From Balamuthia mandrillaris (lineage: Eukaryota > Discosea > Longamoebia > Balamuthiidae): a DNA stretch of 64,000 bases. Below are positions 9,156-20,465 of this stretch, piece by piece. The stretch covers positions 186,001-250,000 of the forward strand of contig JAVKOQ010000049.1 in the NCBI GenBank assembly GCA_031835245.1, written 5' to 3'. A program made the position numbers and the translations under genes. Positions within the stretch are counted from its first letter, which is position 1. Each line of letters opens with the position of its first letter. The notes beneath the pieces are model-generated. The model made no database searches, had not been told where the DNA came from, and worked only from the letters and a program-made list of their open reading frames with translations.

Positions 9156-11924
9156 ATGAGCGCGAACACATGTTTGGTCGTTGGTCTGGTCGTGTTGGTT
9201 TGGTTGCGCGGCTCTGCCTGGGCGACAACCGGTGAGAAGAATGACCGGTTTTTTTTTGGTTTTATGGCTCTCCTTTAGCAAGGGCTTACCATTGTTACCC
9301 TTATTGCAGGTTACTTTTCGCCTGATGGTGCAGGGTCTGCATGTCTCGAAACGAACCCGTGCAACAACCCTTTTACGGTGGCCATTGAGTTTGACGAGTA
9401 TATTCTTGCCGCCGGAGAGTATAACATGACAGCAACTGTGGAACTTGACAGAGACATTACATACAGGTTTTTTCGACCTCCTGTTTTCACTTTGTCTTTT
9501 CTTCTGTTTTGCCAGTTTAAAACCTTCTTTGCTCGATCTTCCTCTTCTTTTTTTGACAAAAAAAAACTTTAAACGCTTGTTCTTCTGTAATAGAGGAAGA
9601 GACGGAGACCAACCAGCAGTGATAAAAGGAGCGTCTGATTCCGAGCCTTGTTTCAGCCTTAATCATGTAAACAGTGTCTCCTACAGCCTCAGCTTCCACC
9701 ATCTGGTTATTGAATGTCCCACCGACGCTGCTTTCCTTTTACGCCCATCCCACCCCATAAATGTGGAGTTGAGAGACGTGGTCATTCGAAACTCCTTTGG
9801 TGGCTTCTTTCTCAGCGTCCCGGATACTGGGGAATACGAGGTAAGCTCGTTGAAGATGACGAATGTACAAGTGAGAAACACTCAATGTGGAGCACCTGAG
9901 TGGAGTGGTTTGTACAATGGGGTTGTTTAGTCTCTATGAATGTACACTGATACTGCATGACCCTTTTCTTCTTCTACAGAGCCAATGATACTAATCAGCG
10001 TTGATTGGACATTTTACAAAGTTTCGTTTATTGATAACTGTGTTAAGAATACTGATACAAGTGAGTTGTTTTACTTGTTTGCGTTTTCTTCCATGCTAAC
10101 CTTAGCATATCCTGTAATATTCAGTGATAGCAGTGGTGCAGGACTGCAATGTTACAAGCAGCGGTGGCACACTTCTCTTTCAAGGCAATGGTGGAGAATA
10201 TGTTCTTAGGCTACAAGAACACACCACTTTTACCATGTATGGCGCAGATATGCTATTTGAAAATAATACAGCACTTACGTTAGGTTCGTTAAAGTTGCTT
10301 GCTTTTTTTTGTTTCTATTTTTCTTTGCTTTGTCTTCATTTGCTTATAAACTTTTTTTAACGTTTTATGGGCAGCAAGCTTGGAGGATCAGAGCTCATTG
10401 CGAACAAATGGGGTGCTCTCTTTCAAATCCAACTCCGTTGCGAACCAGTTGCTGTATTTCCGAAATGGGTCGGCCCTTCATAGTCTTCTTCCCATTCAAC
10501 TCCAAGGAAATAATGACAAGCCCTTGCTTGTCGTTGAACGTCCAGATTTCTCGGAGGTGTGCATCACTCCATGCGAAGAGGATGCGCCAATCTGTGATTG
10601 CAACCACCTGCCTCTCCTTTCATGGAGCATTCCATCAATTTCCCTGCAACTACCTCCTTCCAGCATGCTTGAACTTCCTCTTCTTAGCTCTTTTCCCCCC
10701 AATGATATGGATTTGCAGCTCTCCTTGGAGCTATCTGACGGGCTTGTTTACGGACAACACTTCACCACACAACCTCCTCCGGCTAATCCAAATCGTGCTT
10801 CTGTGATGAACGTGTCAATGGAGATTCCTGCATTTGCGGTGGACGCTCAGTTAAACATCATCCAGGCAAATGCCTTACTGCAAGAAGAAGCCATCACCAT
10901 CCGAGTGGCGCCCAACTTCTGGAGTGACTCTTTCTTCGTAAATATGACCTTCATTCAAGTCTCCATCCAACCATCCCCTTCTCCAAGCTATCAACCTGAC
11001 CAAGCCACCGTCTTGGTTACCTTTCCCGATCCTACAAAACCAGACCACACTCTTTCTCTCCTTGATCCACAAGATGACAACCAAACTCTGACTAACCGCT
11101 CTGTCTCCGCTCAGTTCGCTACGTTGATGGAGGTTGATGAAGACGGAGAAGTTGTTGCTATGGTGTTTTTGAAGGAAACCGAGTTCGAGGCAAAGGAGTT
11201 CGACAACATTACGTTCAACCTCAACAATGCTCTTCCGTTCTTCTCCTTCTCCACCAATATCACCGCTCTGACAACGTACATTGGAAACGGAGAAGAAACA
11301 ACGAAAACAAACCTGACAGAGAGCATCATAATGGAAGTGGAGTTCACCATGTTCGTGGAAGAGCAAGTGGTCTCTTTTGCAGGGGTGGAGCAGGTCATGG
11401 GGGCCAACACCCTCAAGTGGAGTTTATTGCTATCCTCTTGGCCCTTCCAACACCCCACCCATTCCTTGGAGCTGCATCTCTTCCTCTCCAGCGAGGATGG
11501 ACCCATCTCTCGGCTATCCGAAGAGCAATCAGGAGAAACCCAAGCGTGGATGCTGAAGCTTGGGACAGAGAACACTGAGATCCCGGTGAACGTCCTGCCC
11601 TTGGCTCTTCTTCTTAATGAACATAACGACGAGCAACAGGTGAGGGTGAGCGCGGAATGGAAGGCAGAAGAGCAGGAGTTGATGATCCGTTTGCCTTGGT
11701 TCGGCCAAGGCTCCTTGTTATTGGATCCCGACATGTCGTTGCTGGTGGCGGAGGAATCAACGGAAGAAGACGATGAGGATGATGGGCTATGGTGGAAGGT
11801 CACCGTCCCGGTGGTATTGGTTGTCTTCCTGGTGGCAGGCGCGGCGGTGGTGGCGGTGGTCGTGTTCGTGCAAAAGAAGCAGAGCCGCAGGACCATCAAC
11901 CAACGCTCCCACGTCAACTATTAA
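9156..11924 (+). CDS. Type I membrane protein with beta-helix-like ectodomain, related to the 2542-5524 product
   Basis: The ATG at 9156 starts a signal peptide (LVVGLVVLVWLRGSAWA). Exons 9156-~9231, 9310-~9465, 9592-~9927, ~9980-10060, 10126-10284 and ~10375-11924 join in frame. The early exons (VELRDVVIRNSFGGF, VQDCNVTSSGGTLLFQG) look like rungs of a right-handed beta-helix. The big last exon carries WSLLLSSWPF, a motif ELMIRLPWF...LDPDMSLLV, an acidic linker, one transmembrane helix (VPVVLVVFLVAGAAVVAVVV) and a short basic tail. The final ~200 residues share motif order with the paralogue at 2542-5524. A cell-surface role in adhesion or recognition is inferred. Confidence 0.75.
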
Positions 11925-12068
11925 ACCTTCATCCCCTTCACGAATGGTTCTTTTTCTGGGTGTATATTGGATTATATATAAAAAGACTTATATTAAAAGA
12001 ATAACAGGCGAAAAGCGAAGAAGGATTTGAAACGACAGCAGAGACCTTCACGACAAGAAACAACGACG

Positions 12069-12582
12069 ATGGGCAATATTTTCGGTGCGCCTGCTTTACG
12101 CTCTAAACCATGTTCGTTAGTTCCAAGCTTCTCTTTTTTCGTTTGTTTGGGGATGAGACGTCCAAACATGCTTTTCATCTTAACATTATAGGGAGAAGGA
12201 GCTCCTACTTCACCCTTGTGGACTTCCATATGCGTTGGAGCGACTTTGGGTCCATACTCTTCATGAACGGGCAGGAGGAGCTCTTTGATCTGGGCTGCGT
12301 CTACTGCGACGCCGCCAACCCAACCTCCGTGGAAGAGCTCTTCCACCTTTCTGATACCGACCAAGGTTAGCGGAGGAGAGGAGGGGTTTCCAGTTCGGTT
12401 TTTTTTCTCATCCTTTGTAACAAGGATACGCTATTCAAGTATGGGCTGGGAAAGAACCCGAGGATCCGTACGTCTACATAGAGCATGGCCCGGAGGTGTG
12501 CACCTTTGACGCCTGGTACCGGGTTCCTATCCCCATCTTTCGTCATGCATTTGCCAACCTGGGAACACCGCCATCCTCCTGA
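12069..12582 (+). CDS. Small unknown protein, first of a tandem pair
   Basis: Three exons, 12069-12084, 12192-12365 and 12425-12582, total 348 nt (115 residues). The first exon encodes only MGNIFG. Core landmarks are YFTLVDFHM, LFMNGQEELFDLG, TSVEELFHLSDTDQG, PYVYIEHGPEV and WYRVPIPIFRHAFANL. The downstream gene has the same motifs and a second exon of exactly the same length (174 nt). The pattern suggests a compact alpha/beta domain. I do not recognise the family. There is no signal peptide or membrane segment. Confidence 0.75.
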
Positions 12583-12817
12583 AGAAAAAAGAACAAGAGG
12601 AGGGACAGCAGCGAAAGCATAGGTCGAGAGGACAAAAGACTAGAAAGCAGGGAGAGAGAGAGAGAGAGAGAGAGCTTTGCGCGAGCGAGCGAAAGAGAGA
12701 AGAGAGCAGAGAACGAAGGACAAAACAAGAGAACGGGAAGAGCGGAGTGAGAGCTGTAAATAAAGCATTACTATAATAATTAATAAAAAAAAGAAAGAAG
12801 TACAAAACAAACCGGGA

Positions 12818-13437
12818 ATGCACAGAACGTCTTCTTCTCCTGGCTTACACAAAGAGCCTTGTTGGTCGCTCTCATTCATCCTCTGCGTCTGTTCTTTGGG
12901 TTTGCTGCTGACTTGTTTGTGTGACACAGCGGCTGATGAGCTTTACTTCACGGTGGACAACTTCAGCATGGCTCTCGGCCGCGACGGAGAGAGCATTTGC
13001 TTCATGGCAGGACGGGAAGAGCTCTTTGATATGGCCATCGTTTTTGACCCACCCCACCCTAACACGGTTGAAGAGCTCTTCACTTATTCTGACACTGACG
13101 AGGGTCTTTTTCTTTTTGCTTCTTGTTCTTCTTCTTCTTGTACTTGTTCTTCTTCTTCTTCTTCTTGTTCTTCTTCTTCTTCTTCTTCTTCTTCTTCTTC
13201 TTTTCTTCTTTTCTTCTTCATCGTTCTTCGTTCATCGTTCTTCTTCTTCTTTTCGTTTAGTAGTTCTGAAAACTTGGTGAACAATAAACAGGATATAACA
13301 TAGAGATATCGGTTGGGGACGATGCGTATGTTTACATAGAGCATGGCCATGAAGTCAGCAAGTCTGACACTTGGTACCGAGTTCCCATTTCGGTCTTTCG
13401 ACAGGCGTTCGCCAACTTTAAGAAGAGACAAAAATAA
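12818..13437 (+). CDS. Small unknown protein, second of the tandem pair
   Basis: Exons 12818-12860, 12930-13103 and 13292-13437 give 363 nt (120 residues), with YFTVDNFSM, CFMAGREELFDMA, NTVEELFTYSDTDEG, AYVYIEHGHEV and WYRVPISVFRQAFANF. The first intron (12861-12929, 69 nt) is placed by analogy with the first copy. It is a multiple of three and open, so retention would insert a hydrophobic segment (SLSFILCVCSLGLLLTCLC) that could serve as a signal peptide or membrane anchor. The second intron is filled with TTC/TTG repeats. Function unknown. Confidence 0.72.
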
Positions 13438-13828
13438 CAAAAGACTTGCAGGCAATGGGCTGTTAGTTACTTCACATACAAAAGAACCAAATCAACTCAC
13501 CAAAGCAGGAGAGAAAGGCAGAGCGGCAGAGAGACGGGAGAGAAAGAGAGATTTTGCACAAACAAGCAAAGGAGCGTTACTTCACAAAAGATCAGCCGAT
13601 TTTGGAGCAGCTATGGAATTGTTACGTAATATCTCAGGATCCAGCTCCACTACCTGCCCTATATCCAATATGATCCTTTTGTTGTTGAAAGATAATCGTT
13701 AGAGGAGGAAAGAGGGGGGAAAAGGAGAAGAGAAGGGAAGAGGGAGAAAGAGCAGCAAACAGAAAGAGAAGTAGGAAAGAGAAAGAAAATAACGAAAAGA
13801 CAAGAAAATAAAGGAGAGTAGTAAAGAG
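13438..13828. other. Intergenic, no gene seen
   Basis: About 390 bp between convergent gene ends. The right half is very purine-rich (GAGGAAAG, AGAAAGAG words). ORFs here are short and lack conserved character. Confidence 0.6.
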
Positions 13829-16099
13829 CTAGTGGAGAAGATACGTGGTTCCAGCCTCTCCGACGTCAAATCTTAAGAAGTCGTCCTGTAGCCGCTGAGA
13901 TGGTGATGCACAAGAACCTTTTTCGTCTTGCGAAGGAGAAAATGATGTTACATCCTTCTCATCTTCTTGTTTGTTGCTGTCTTGTGCTGCGTTTGCTTCT
14001 GTATCTTTCTCTTTTTCCTCTTGTTGCTGTTGCTCTGCTGCTTTGTTTTCCGGTTGCTTTCGTTCATGATAACGAGCCACCGCTTCTTCCACCAATGTCA
14101 CCAGATGCTTCAGTGATTGAACATTCTGTCCGTTGAAGCGGTACAGCACTGTGCACCAACCGCCAGCTGTGTAGCCTATTGTAGCCTTGGAGGACAACAT
14201 TTGGGCGAGGATCACGATTTCGCTTCTTTCTTTTGTGGGCAAACTATAGAAGAAACTGTGAACTAGCGCGCTAGGAGCGCGTTTCTGCCAGTCTACACCA
14301 TACCTTTAAAGCCATGTAAATACTAGAGAGAGATTGGAACAAAGGCACAGCCAACAGAGCGGCACCATAGAGCAAGCTACGAACCAAGAGAGAAGGAACG
14401 GGACAGATAAAGGAATGAATACAAGCCCGCCAATGACGTAGTAACTGGCAAAGCAATCGAAGCCATGAATCCGAGGCACTAGAGTTGGCGTATGGGCTAC
14501 CGTTGCTTCTAGCTCCACAACCTTACCTTGTCGCAGTACTGTAAGCCGGCAGTTGTCTCCTGTATACTTCATTCCTGGTTTCACATTAGAAAAAAGAAAG
14601 CGAGAAAACAAGAACACAAAAGAACAAACCAATGAGGTGTGTCCAAGAGATTCGTTCCTCGCCACGATACACAATCGTAGCATCATCCGCGATGGAAACT
14701 CCATCGAAGCTCAAAAGAATGTCCTCTTCTTGCAGTGCATTGGAAAAAGTGGACTTGGGATTGACAGAAGTGACCAGCACGCCGCTTTGTTTATCATCCA
14801 TGCTGTAGTACCGCCTTATAGAAGGGTTTTCCATGTTTGCTACCTGCACGTTGTTCTATTAACATTTTATGCACAACACAATAAACACAGGCAGAGAATA
14901 CGGACTCTAAGCCCAGGCGTACAGAATGACACGCGGCCAGTAGCATCATACTCGGTGAGAAAGCGCTGGATAACAGGCACTGGAATGATGTGTCTATTAT
15001 TCGATGTTAGAGTTAGCAACCTTCTTCTTCAGACACAGTGGTATAATTCGCATAGGCAAGAAAATTGCTAGCATACCCTATAAGTTGCGCTTTGAGTTTT
15101 CGTGAAAACGCAATACCAACTACTTTCGTTCCTTGGAAAACAGGTCCTCCTGTAGGTTACGTTTTAGTGAGTGTGCAAATGAATGCCAACACAAGGACAA
15201 AAGAAACGAAGAGCAACATAAATAATAAGAGAGAGAGGAGAGAGGAGAGAGAGAGAGAGAGAGAGAAGCAACCAGAATTGCCAGAGTTGATAGCAGCATC
15301 AATCTGAACGGCCAACAATGAGCAGAAGCGATTCACAAAGGTCCTTACGTCCACCCTCGAGACCACTCCACAAGTGACGCTGATGTTGTCGCCGCCGGTT
15401 GGATAGCCCACACAGGTCACCGACTCCTGCAGTTGTGGCACAGCCCCAAATTCGAGCGGCTTGTGGCCCTCCCAGAAGGCCTCATCCTGAACGCGCAGAA
15501 GCGCAATGTCACATTGGTAGCCTATGCACAGCACCTCCGCCATGTAGCGCTTCGGACTGCCGTGTCGCCTCACCCTTTGAAAAAAAGAGTTTGAGAAGAG
15601 ACCAAATGACCAGCAGAGGAGAGAGGAAGAGAGGAGAGGGAGAGAGAGAACGAGAGAGGGAGGGGAACGAAAGGACGAGGAAACGGATAATGAGAGCCGA
15701 GTCAAAGAGGCGAGAGGAAAGAGAGCAGAGAGCAGAGAGAGCGTACATGATGGTGGTAAAGTTTTCAACGACATGAGCGTTAGTGAGAATCCGTTTCCCG
15801 CCTATGATGAAGCCAGAGCCAGACGAGTTCTTTGGCCCCTTTTTCTGCCAAGGCCTCTTGTAGGACACGGAGCTCTTCACGGTGAAGACTTTGACCACAG
15901 AGCTCAAAGGGATGGCGTGGAGCAGGCTCTGCTGTCTTTTGGGCTGCTTTTTTGCTCTTGAGGCCTTGGTCTGTGGTGTCTGTGGTGGTTGCTGCTGTTG
16001 CTCTTCCTCCTCCTCCTCCTCTTCTTCTTCCTCCTGCTCTGCCTCCTCCTTCTCGTTCTTCTCCTCCAGAGAACCGCTGCTCGCGCCTTCCTCTTCCAT
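13829..16099 (-). CDS. DEG9: Deg9-type HtrA serine protease with PDZ domains
   Basis: The ATG at 16097-16099 is followed by an acidic poly-Glu/Gln and then basic N-terminus, then the trypsin-like domain: SSGSGFIIGGKRILTNAHVV (catalytic His), QCDIALLRV (Asp) and INSGNSGGP (Ser, split by an intron). C-terminal exons encode two PDZ-like regions, the first with ENPSIRR and EEDILLSFDGVSIADD, the second with SYYVIGGLVFIPLSVPF and TIGYTAGGW. Order and motifs match plant Deg9 (nuclear/nucleolar) rather than bacterial-type DegP. No transit peptide is evident. Splicing between 14240 and 14420 is uncertain and may involve a 20-odd-nt micro-exon. Introns near 15250 and 15600 hold CT tracts on the sense strand. 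Adjacent to the proteasome gene. Confidence 0.88.
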
Positions 16100-16134
16100 C
16101 TGCTACTCTTTTTTGTCAGAAGCAGGTTCATCTT

Positions 16135-16215
16135 CATGACGACCTTAGTTTGCATTTTTTGTGACGACGTGGCAAGCAATCGTGTCGACACTGGTAAATA
16201 ACTTCACGACGACCT
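16135..16215. promoter_or_regulatory. GACGAC/GTCGAC cluster upstream of the Deg9 gene
   Basis: Between the Deg9 start and the RPT1 end, the words ATGACGACC, GTGACGACGTGG, GTGTCGACAC and CACGACGACC occur within 80 bp. They resemble the words upstream of other starts in the window. The rest of 16100-16459 holds nothing recognisable. Confidence 0.4.
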
Positions 16216-16459
16216 GGATAGAAAACAAAAAAGAAAGAGAAAGGAAAGAGCAGAGCGGAAAGCAGGAATGGTGGAGGGATGTTTAGGTTATGAAACACGC
16301 AGTGATTTTTCTCTTTATAGGCTTCTTGCTTTGTTGTTGTTGTTGTTGTCAGTCTTGTTGCGCTTCTTGTTGTTCGTTCTTCTTCTTTTTGTTGAGTTTG
16401 CCAAAACCACACAAGTTTTTTTTTGTCTTTGTAAATGGATTTTTTTTGTCTTTTGTGTC

Positions 16460-16611
16460 TTAGTTGTAAACCATGTACTTGGGCGTCGCCGAGAACTTGG
16501 CATAACCTTTGATGACCTTGTTGATGGAATCCAAGAAATCCTTCTCGCTTACCGTCTGCCATTAGAATGAAACATAAGTAAACAAATATGGAAGTGTGAG
16601 GGCTAAGAGAG

Positions 16612-16698
<87 letters not shown>

Positions 16699-18538
16699 AA
16701 CGACAAGAAAGAAAGAAACGACAAGAAAGAAAGAAAGAAAGAAACGACAAGAAAGAAAGAAAGAAAGAAAGCAAGAAAACAAGACATAAAGGGAGAAGAC
16801 ATGAAAGAAGGACAAAAACAAACCTTTTTACGTGCTCGCACCGCAAACATGCCAGCCTCCGTACACACGCTCCTAATATCAGCTCCAGTGCTGTTGGGGC
16901 ACAGCCTCGCCAGGAGCTCAAACCGAATGTCACGATCGCAGCTCATCTGCTTGGCGTGGATCCTAAAGATCTGGGCCCTGCCCTCCAGGTCAGGCAGGTC
17001 AAACTCCACTTTTCTGTCAAGTCGACCCGGACGAGTCAGGGCGGGATCCAAAGTGTCTGGTCGGTTCGTGGCCATCAGCACTTTGATGTTGCCGCGTGCA
17101 TCAAAGCCGTCCAGCTGGTTGATCAGCTCCAACATGGTTCGCTGAACTTCGTTGTCACCACCAGCGCCGTCATCAAAGCGAGTGCCGCCGATAGCGTCCA
17201 CTTCGTCGAAAAAGATGATGCAGGCCTTCTTGGAGCGAGCCATCTCAAAGAGCTCGCGCACCATGCGTGCGCCCTCACCGACGTACTTTTGCACGAGCTC
17301 GCTGCCGATGACGCGAATAAAGGTGGCATCGGTACGGTTGGCGACAGCACGAGCAAGAAGGGTCTTGCCAGTGCCTGGAGGGCCGTACATCAACACTCCC
17401 TTGGGTGGGTCGATACCCAACTGTACAAAGCGCTCTGGCTGTTTTGTGGATGAGAAGAGAAAAAACGAGGTAAGGAACATGCTTCCACAGGTTGAACAAA
17501 AGAAAGGAGTGAAACGTACGTGAAGCAGAGGCAACTCCACGACCTCGCGCAGCTTTTCAATTTGTTCTTTGGAGCCACCAACATCGTTGTATGTGACGTT
17601 TGGCTTTTCATCTACTTTCATCATTGTGACAGAGGGATCAATCTTTGGTGGCAGAGGAATCTGGATTTGGTACTTTTTGCGGTCAACTCTACAACATAAA
17701 TATCAATCAGTATTTGCACAGTTTGCTTAAAGGAACAGGAGAAAGAGAAGAGAGTAAAGGATAGCACAGAACGAAAAGGGAGAAAGCATACCCAATACGC
17801 ATTCCCTCTTCTATGTCAGCAGCCGCCACACGGTCTCCCAAGCCTACCACGTACTTGCCATGTTGCTTGGCGTTGATGACGTACTTGGATTCATCCTCCT
17901 CTCCTTCTCCTCCTTTGATGATCTTTGTGCAACGGGAGACCTAAGCGAATAAAAGCTTCATCAGAGATTGTACATTTTTTGAGAGTGAGAGAGAGGGAAG
18001 AGAAAGAAGAGAAGAACGAGAGGAGAGAGAGAGTAGCGAAGTGAGAGGAGATGAGGATGGAAAACAAACCAGAAGAGGTTGTTCCTCTTGCATCATCTGC
18101 TTGTCAGCGACAAGATCCCACATACTGGGAGGGGCCAAACCAGTGTCCGACTCCTTGATTCCTGCACGACAATAAAACAACTCAGAAATCAATCAAGGAG
18201 TGAAGCGAGAGAAAGAAAAAAAGAACGCACCACAAATCTCGTTGATTCGTTTGGTGATCTTTGTGATGTCTTCTTGAACTTGCTTGATTGGCTTGGCATA
18301 TGGTCCAACGCCCTACAAACAAAAAAAAAACAAACACAAGAAGAGGAGAGAGAGAAGAGCAGAAGCAAGTCAGTGAAAGGTAAAGCAATAATCTCTTTTT
18401 GTTTTTTCTTCTTTTTGAAAAAAAGTTGATGGAGAGAAAAAAAATGGATGAGACGAAACGAACATAGGTCTTCAACAAGGCGATGTCACCCGCATCAAGC
18501 GCCTTCACGGGCTGATCCTTCTCTTCCATGTCTGCCAT
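16460..18538 (-). CDS. RPT1: 26S proteasome regulatory ATPase subunit RPT1 (S7)
   Basis: Seven exons on the minus strand, ATG at 18536-18538, TAA at 16460-16462. RPT1 is one of six AAA ATPases of the 19S base, which unfold substrates and open the 20S gate. Visible are the subunit-specific N-terminus ([25 protein letters not shown]), Walker A GPPGTGKT, Walker [14 protein letters not shown], the AAA second-region-of-homology motif [18 protein letters not shown] and the C-terminus [12 protein letters not shown]. These distinguish RPT1 from its paralogues. Length (about 430 residues after splicing) is normal. The last intron (about 16560-16822) is almost entirely CT and CTTT repeat on the sense strand. 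Confidence 0.97.
16614..16790. repeat. GA and GAAA microsatellite inside the last RPT1 intron
   Basis: GAGA dinucleotides pass into GAAA tetranucleotides interrupted by CGACAA. Read on the sense strand of RPT1 the tract is pure pyrimidine and sits just downstream of the donor. Confidence 0.9.
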
Positions 18539-18671
18539 CGTGTGTGTGAGAGTGATCTTCTGCTTTGCCGCTACTCTCTTTTCTCTCTTCTTTCACTTCT
18601 TTTCGTCTATTTGTTGTTTACCGGTGACCCCTCCGCCAAGGGACGCAAATTTTTGTTGGCAAGAATTCTTC

Positions 18672-18756
18672 CATGTCGACGTTTAATATGGCTTCTTTGG
18701 GTGTGCGGCATGTCGACAAAATATCTAAGGTGGTTACCGAAGTGAACCGCCTTAAA
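18672..18756. promoter_or_regulatory. Paired CATGTCGAC words and a TAAGGTGG inverted repeat in a divergent promoter
   Basis: Between RPT1 (start 18538, minus) and the ABP34-like gene (start 18927, plus) the word CATGTCGAC occurs twice, 39 bp apart (18672 and 18710), followed by TAAGGTGGTTA and GAACCGCCTTA facing each other. A short CA repeat follows at 18888-18901. Shared promoter function is inferred. Confidence 0.45.
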
Positions 18757-18926
18757 TTTGAACCAATCAAATTCGTCCATTATAGAATTGGCTCTTTGAT
18801 TTGATTTTTATTATCGGACAACCCAGAGAGAAGAAAAAGCCGTTATTTTCTTCTTTATCAAACCAAAAGCTCCGACAACACTAACCACACACACACACAC
18901 ACTTGGTCTTCCCTTTAAACAACCCA

Positions 18927-20339
18927 ATGGCTCACGTACTCGCCGGCTCGAACGACTTGGAAAAGCTGGAGGACCTCTCCAGCAAGACCTACAAGGAACA
19001 GGCCATTTGGTTCCTCAATGCCTTTTGGGACAAGCACAAGGAGGAGGCGGAGCGCCTGTGGAAGTTCAAGCACCAGTGCGACGAGCTGGACCACGCCAAA
19101 AAGTCCGAGGGCTGCGCGCTGGACGAGCTGCAGGCCCACCGCTTCTTGGAGAAGTTCCAAGAGACCATGACCGTTCAGTCCATGAGAGACAAGCTGCGGT
19201 CCACAGGAGCCATCGGTGCCAAGGTCAAGCTGGTCCCCTTGATCCACATCCTCATCATCCGTTTCAACGTGGACTGGCATGAGCTGGTCAATGCTCCCCA
19301 AGGCAGCAAGGAGGAGATCGACAGAGCCCAAAAGCTGTTTGACGAGGTGCAGGCCGCTTTCCAAGAGGCCGAGGCCCGCGCAGAGGAAGCCGCTGCTGCC
19401 TTGAAGGAAGCTCAGGCAAGAGAGGCTGCTGCCAAGGCCAGAGAAGCCGACGCTCTCGCTCGCGAGGCGGATGCCAAGGCGAGAGAGGCGGAAGCCAAGG
19501 AGAGAGAGGCGGAGGCCATTGCCAGGGAGCAAGAGGCCAAGGCCAGAGAGGCGGAAGCCATTCAGAGAGAGGCCGATGCCAAGGCCAGAGAAGCCGACGC
19601 TCGTGCCAACGAGGCCAAGGCCAAGGAGCAGGAGGCCGAGGCAGTGGCCAAGGAGGAGGAGCTGAGGGCAGCCAAGGAGGAGCAGGAAGCGGCGTTGGCG
19701 GAGGTGAAGGCCCAAGAGGATGCCTACAACAACAAGACGGCAGAGCTGAAGAGAGCCAGCGAGGAAGGCGGTTTGGTCTCTCGCAACAAGGCCAAGAACG
19801 AGCTGGCCCAACACTTGCAGGAGGACCCTCTCCCCTTGCGTCGTGCCAAGATCACCCTGGAGGCTGCTGTGAAGAAGGCTGAGAAGGCTGCTCAGATCGC
19901 TGCTGATGCTCGCTCTGCTGCCGAGGCCTCCGCCAGAGAGGCCGAAGCCTCCAGAGCCGCCGCTGAGAAGTCGGCAAGAGAGGCGGAGCAAGCTCGTGCC
20001 GCTGCCCAAGCCGCCGCTCGTGAGGCCGAAAGGGCTCGCGCCAGCGCCGAGGCAGCTGCTCGCGAGGCCGAGGAAGCCAGAGCCGTCGCCGAGCAAGCCG
20101 CTCGCGAGGCCGAGCAAGCCCGCGCCGAAGCGGAGGAGGCCAGGAGACACTCGGAGAGGGCCAAGGAGGCGGCCGAGGCTGCCTTGGAGGAGGCCAAGCG
20201 GAAGCTGGAGGAGGCGGAGGCCTATCTGGAGGAGGCCAAGAAGACCCTGCCCGAGGGCCAGATCTGGTGGATGGAAAGAGAGCTGCACGAGAGGAGGGCC
20301 TACTTGCCGCAAAGCAAGGGAGGCTTCCGCCGAAACTAA
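18927..20339 (+). CDS. ABP34-like actin-bundling family protein, copy A
   Basis: Intronless, 470 residues, starting at MAHVLAGSNDLEKLE. N-terminal globular part: YKEQAIWFLNAFW, DELQAHRFLEKFQETMTV, then LRSTGAIGAKVKLVPL where the Dictyostelium 34-kDa calcium-regulated actin-bundling protein has an EF-hand; the acidic ligands are absent here. Next, two long Ala/Glu/Arg coiled-coil stretches flank a constant block (AYNNKTAELKRASEEGGL, EDPLPLRRAKITLEAAVKKA). The end is IWWMERELHERRAYLP. The N-terminal and C-terminal landmarks place it in the ABP34 family by recall. Actin bundling is inferred; calcium control is doubtful. High GC, no introns and strong codon bias suggest high expression. Confidence 0.8.
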   Translation: MAHVLAGSNDLEKLEDLSSKTYKEQAIWFLNAFWDKHKEEAERLWKFKHQCDELDHAKKSEGCALDELQAHRFLEKFQETMTVQSMRDKLRSTGAIGAKVKLVPLIHILIIRFNVDWHELVNAPQGSKEEIDRAQKLFDEVQAAFQEAEARAEEAAAALKEAQAREAAAKAREADALAREADAKAREAEAKEREAEAIAREQEAKAREAEAIQREADAKAREADARANEAKAKEQEAEAVAKEEELRAAKEEQEAALAEVKAQEDAYNNKTAELKRASEEGGLVSRNKAKNELAQHLQEDPLPLRRAKITLEAAVKKAEKAAQIAADARSAAEASAREAEASRAAAEKSAREAEQARAAAQAAAREAERARASAEAAAREAEEARAVAEQAAREAEQARAEAEEARRHSERAKEAAEAALEEAKRKLEEAEAYLEEAKKTLPEGQIWWMERELHERRAYLPQSKGGFRRN

Positions 20340-20465
20340 ACTTTGCCGTTTTTTATCATTTTGTAAGAGTATTATCAAGTTTATAAACTTGTTTAACAAC
20401 AAACGAAAGCAACAAAAGAAGCAGAGTCAAGAAAGAAAGGAGCTATAAAGAAGCTCGTTTTTTTT

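Noticed and set aside
18915-20402. 495-residue minus-strand ORF opposite ABP34-like copy A (and similar ones opposite copies B-E)
   Set aside because: Leu/Gly/Ser-rich mirror of a GC-rich Ala/Glu coding strand; no family character, and the plus strand is clearly coding.
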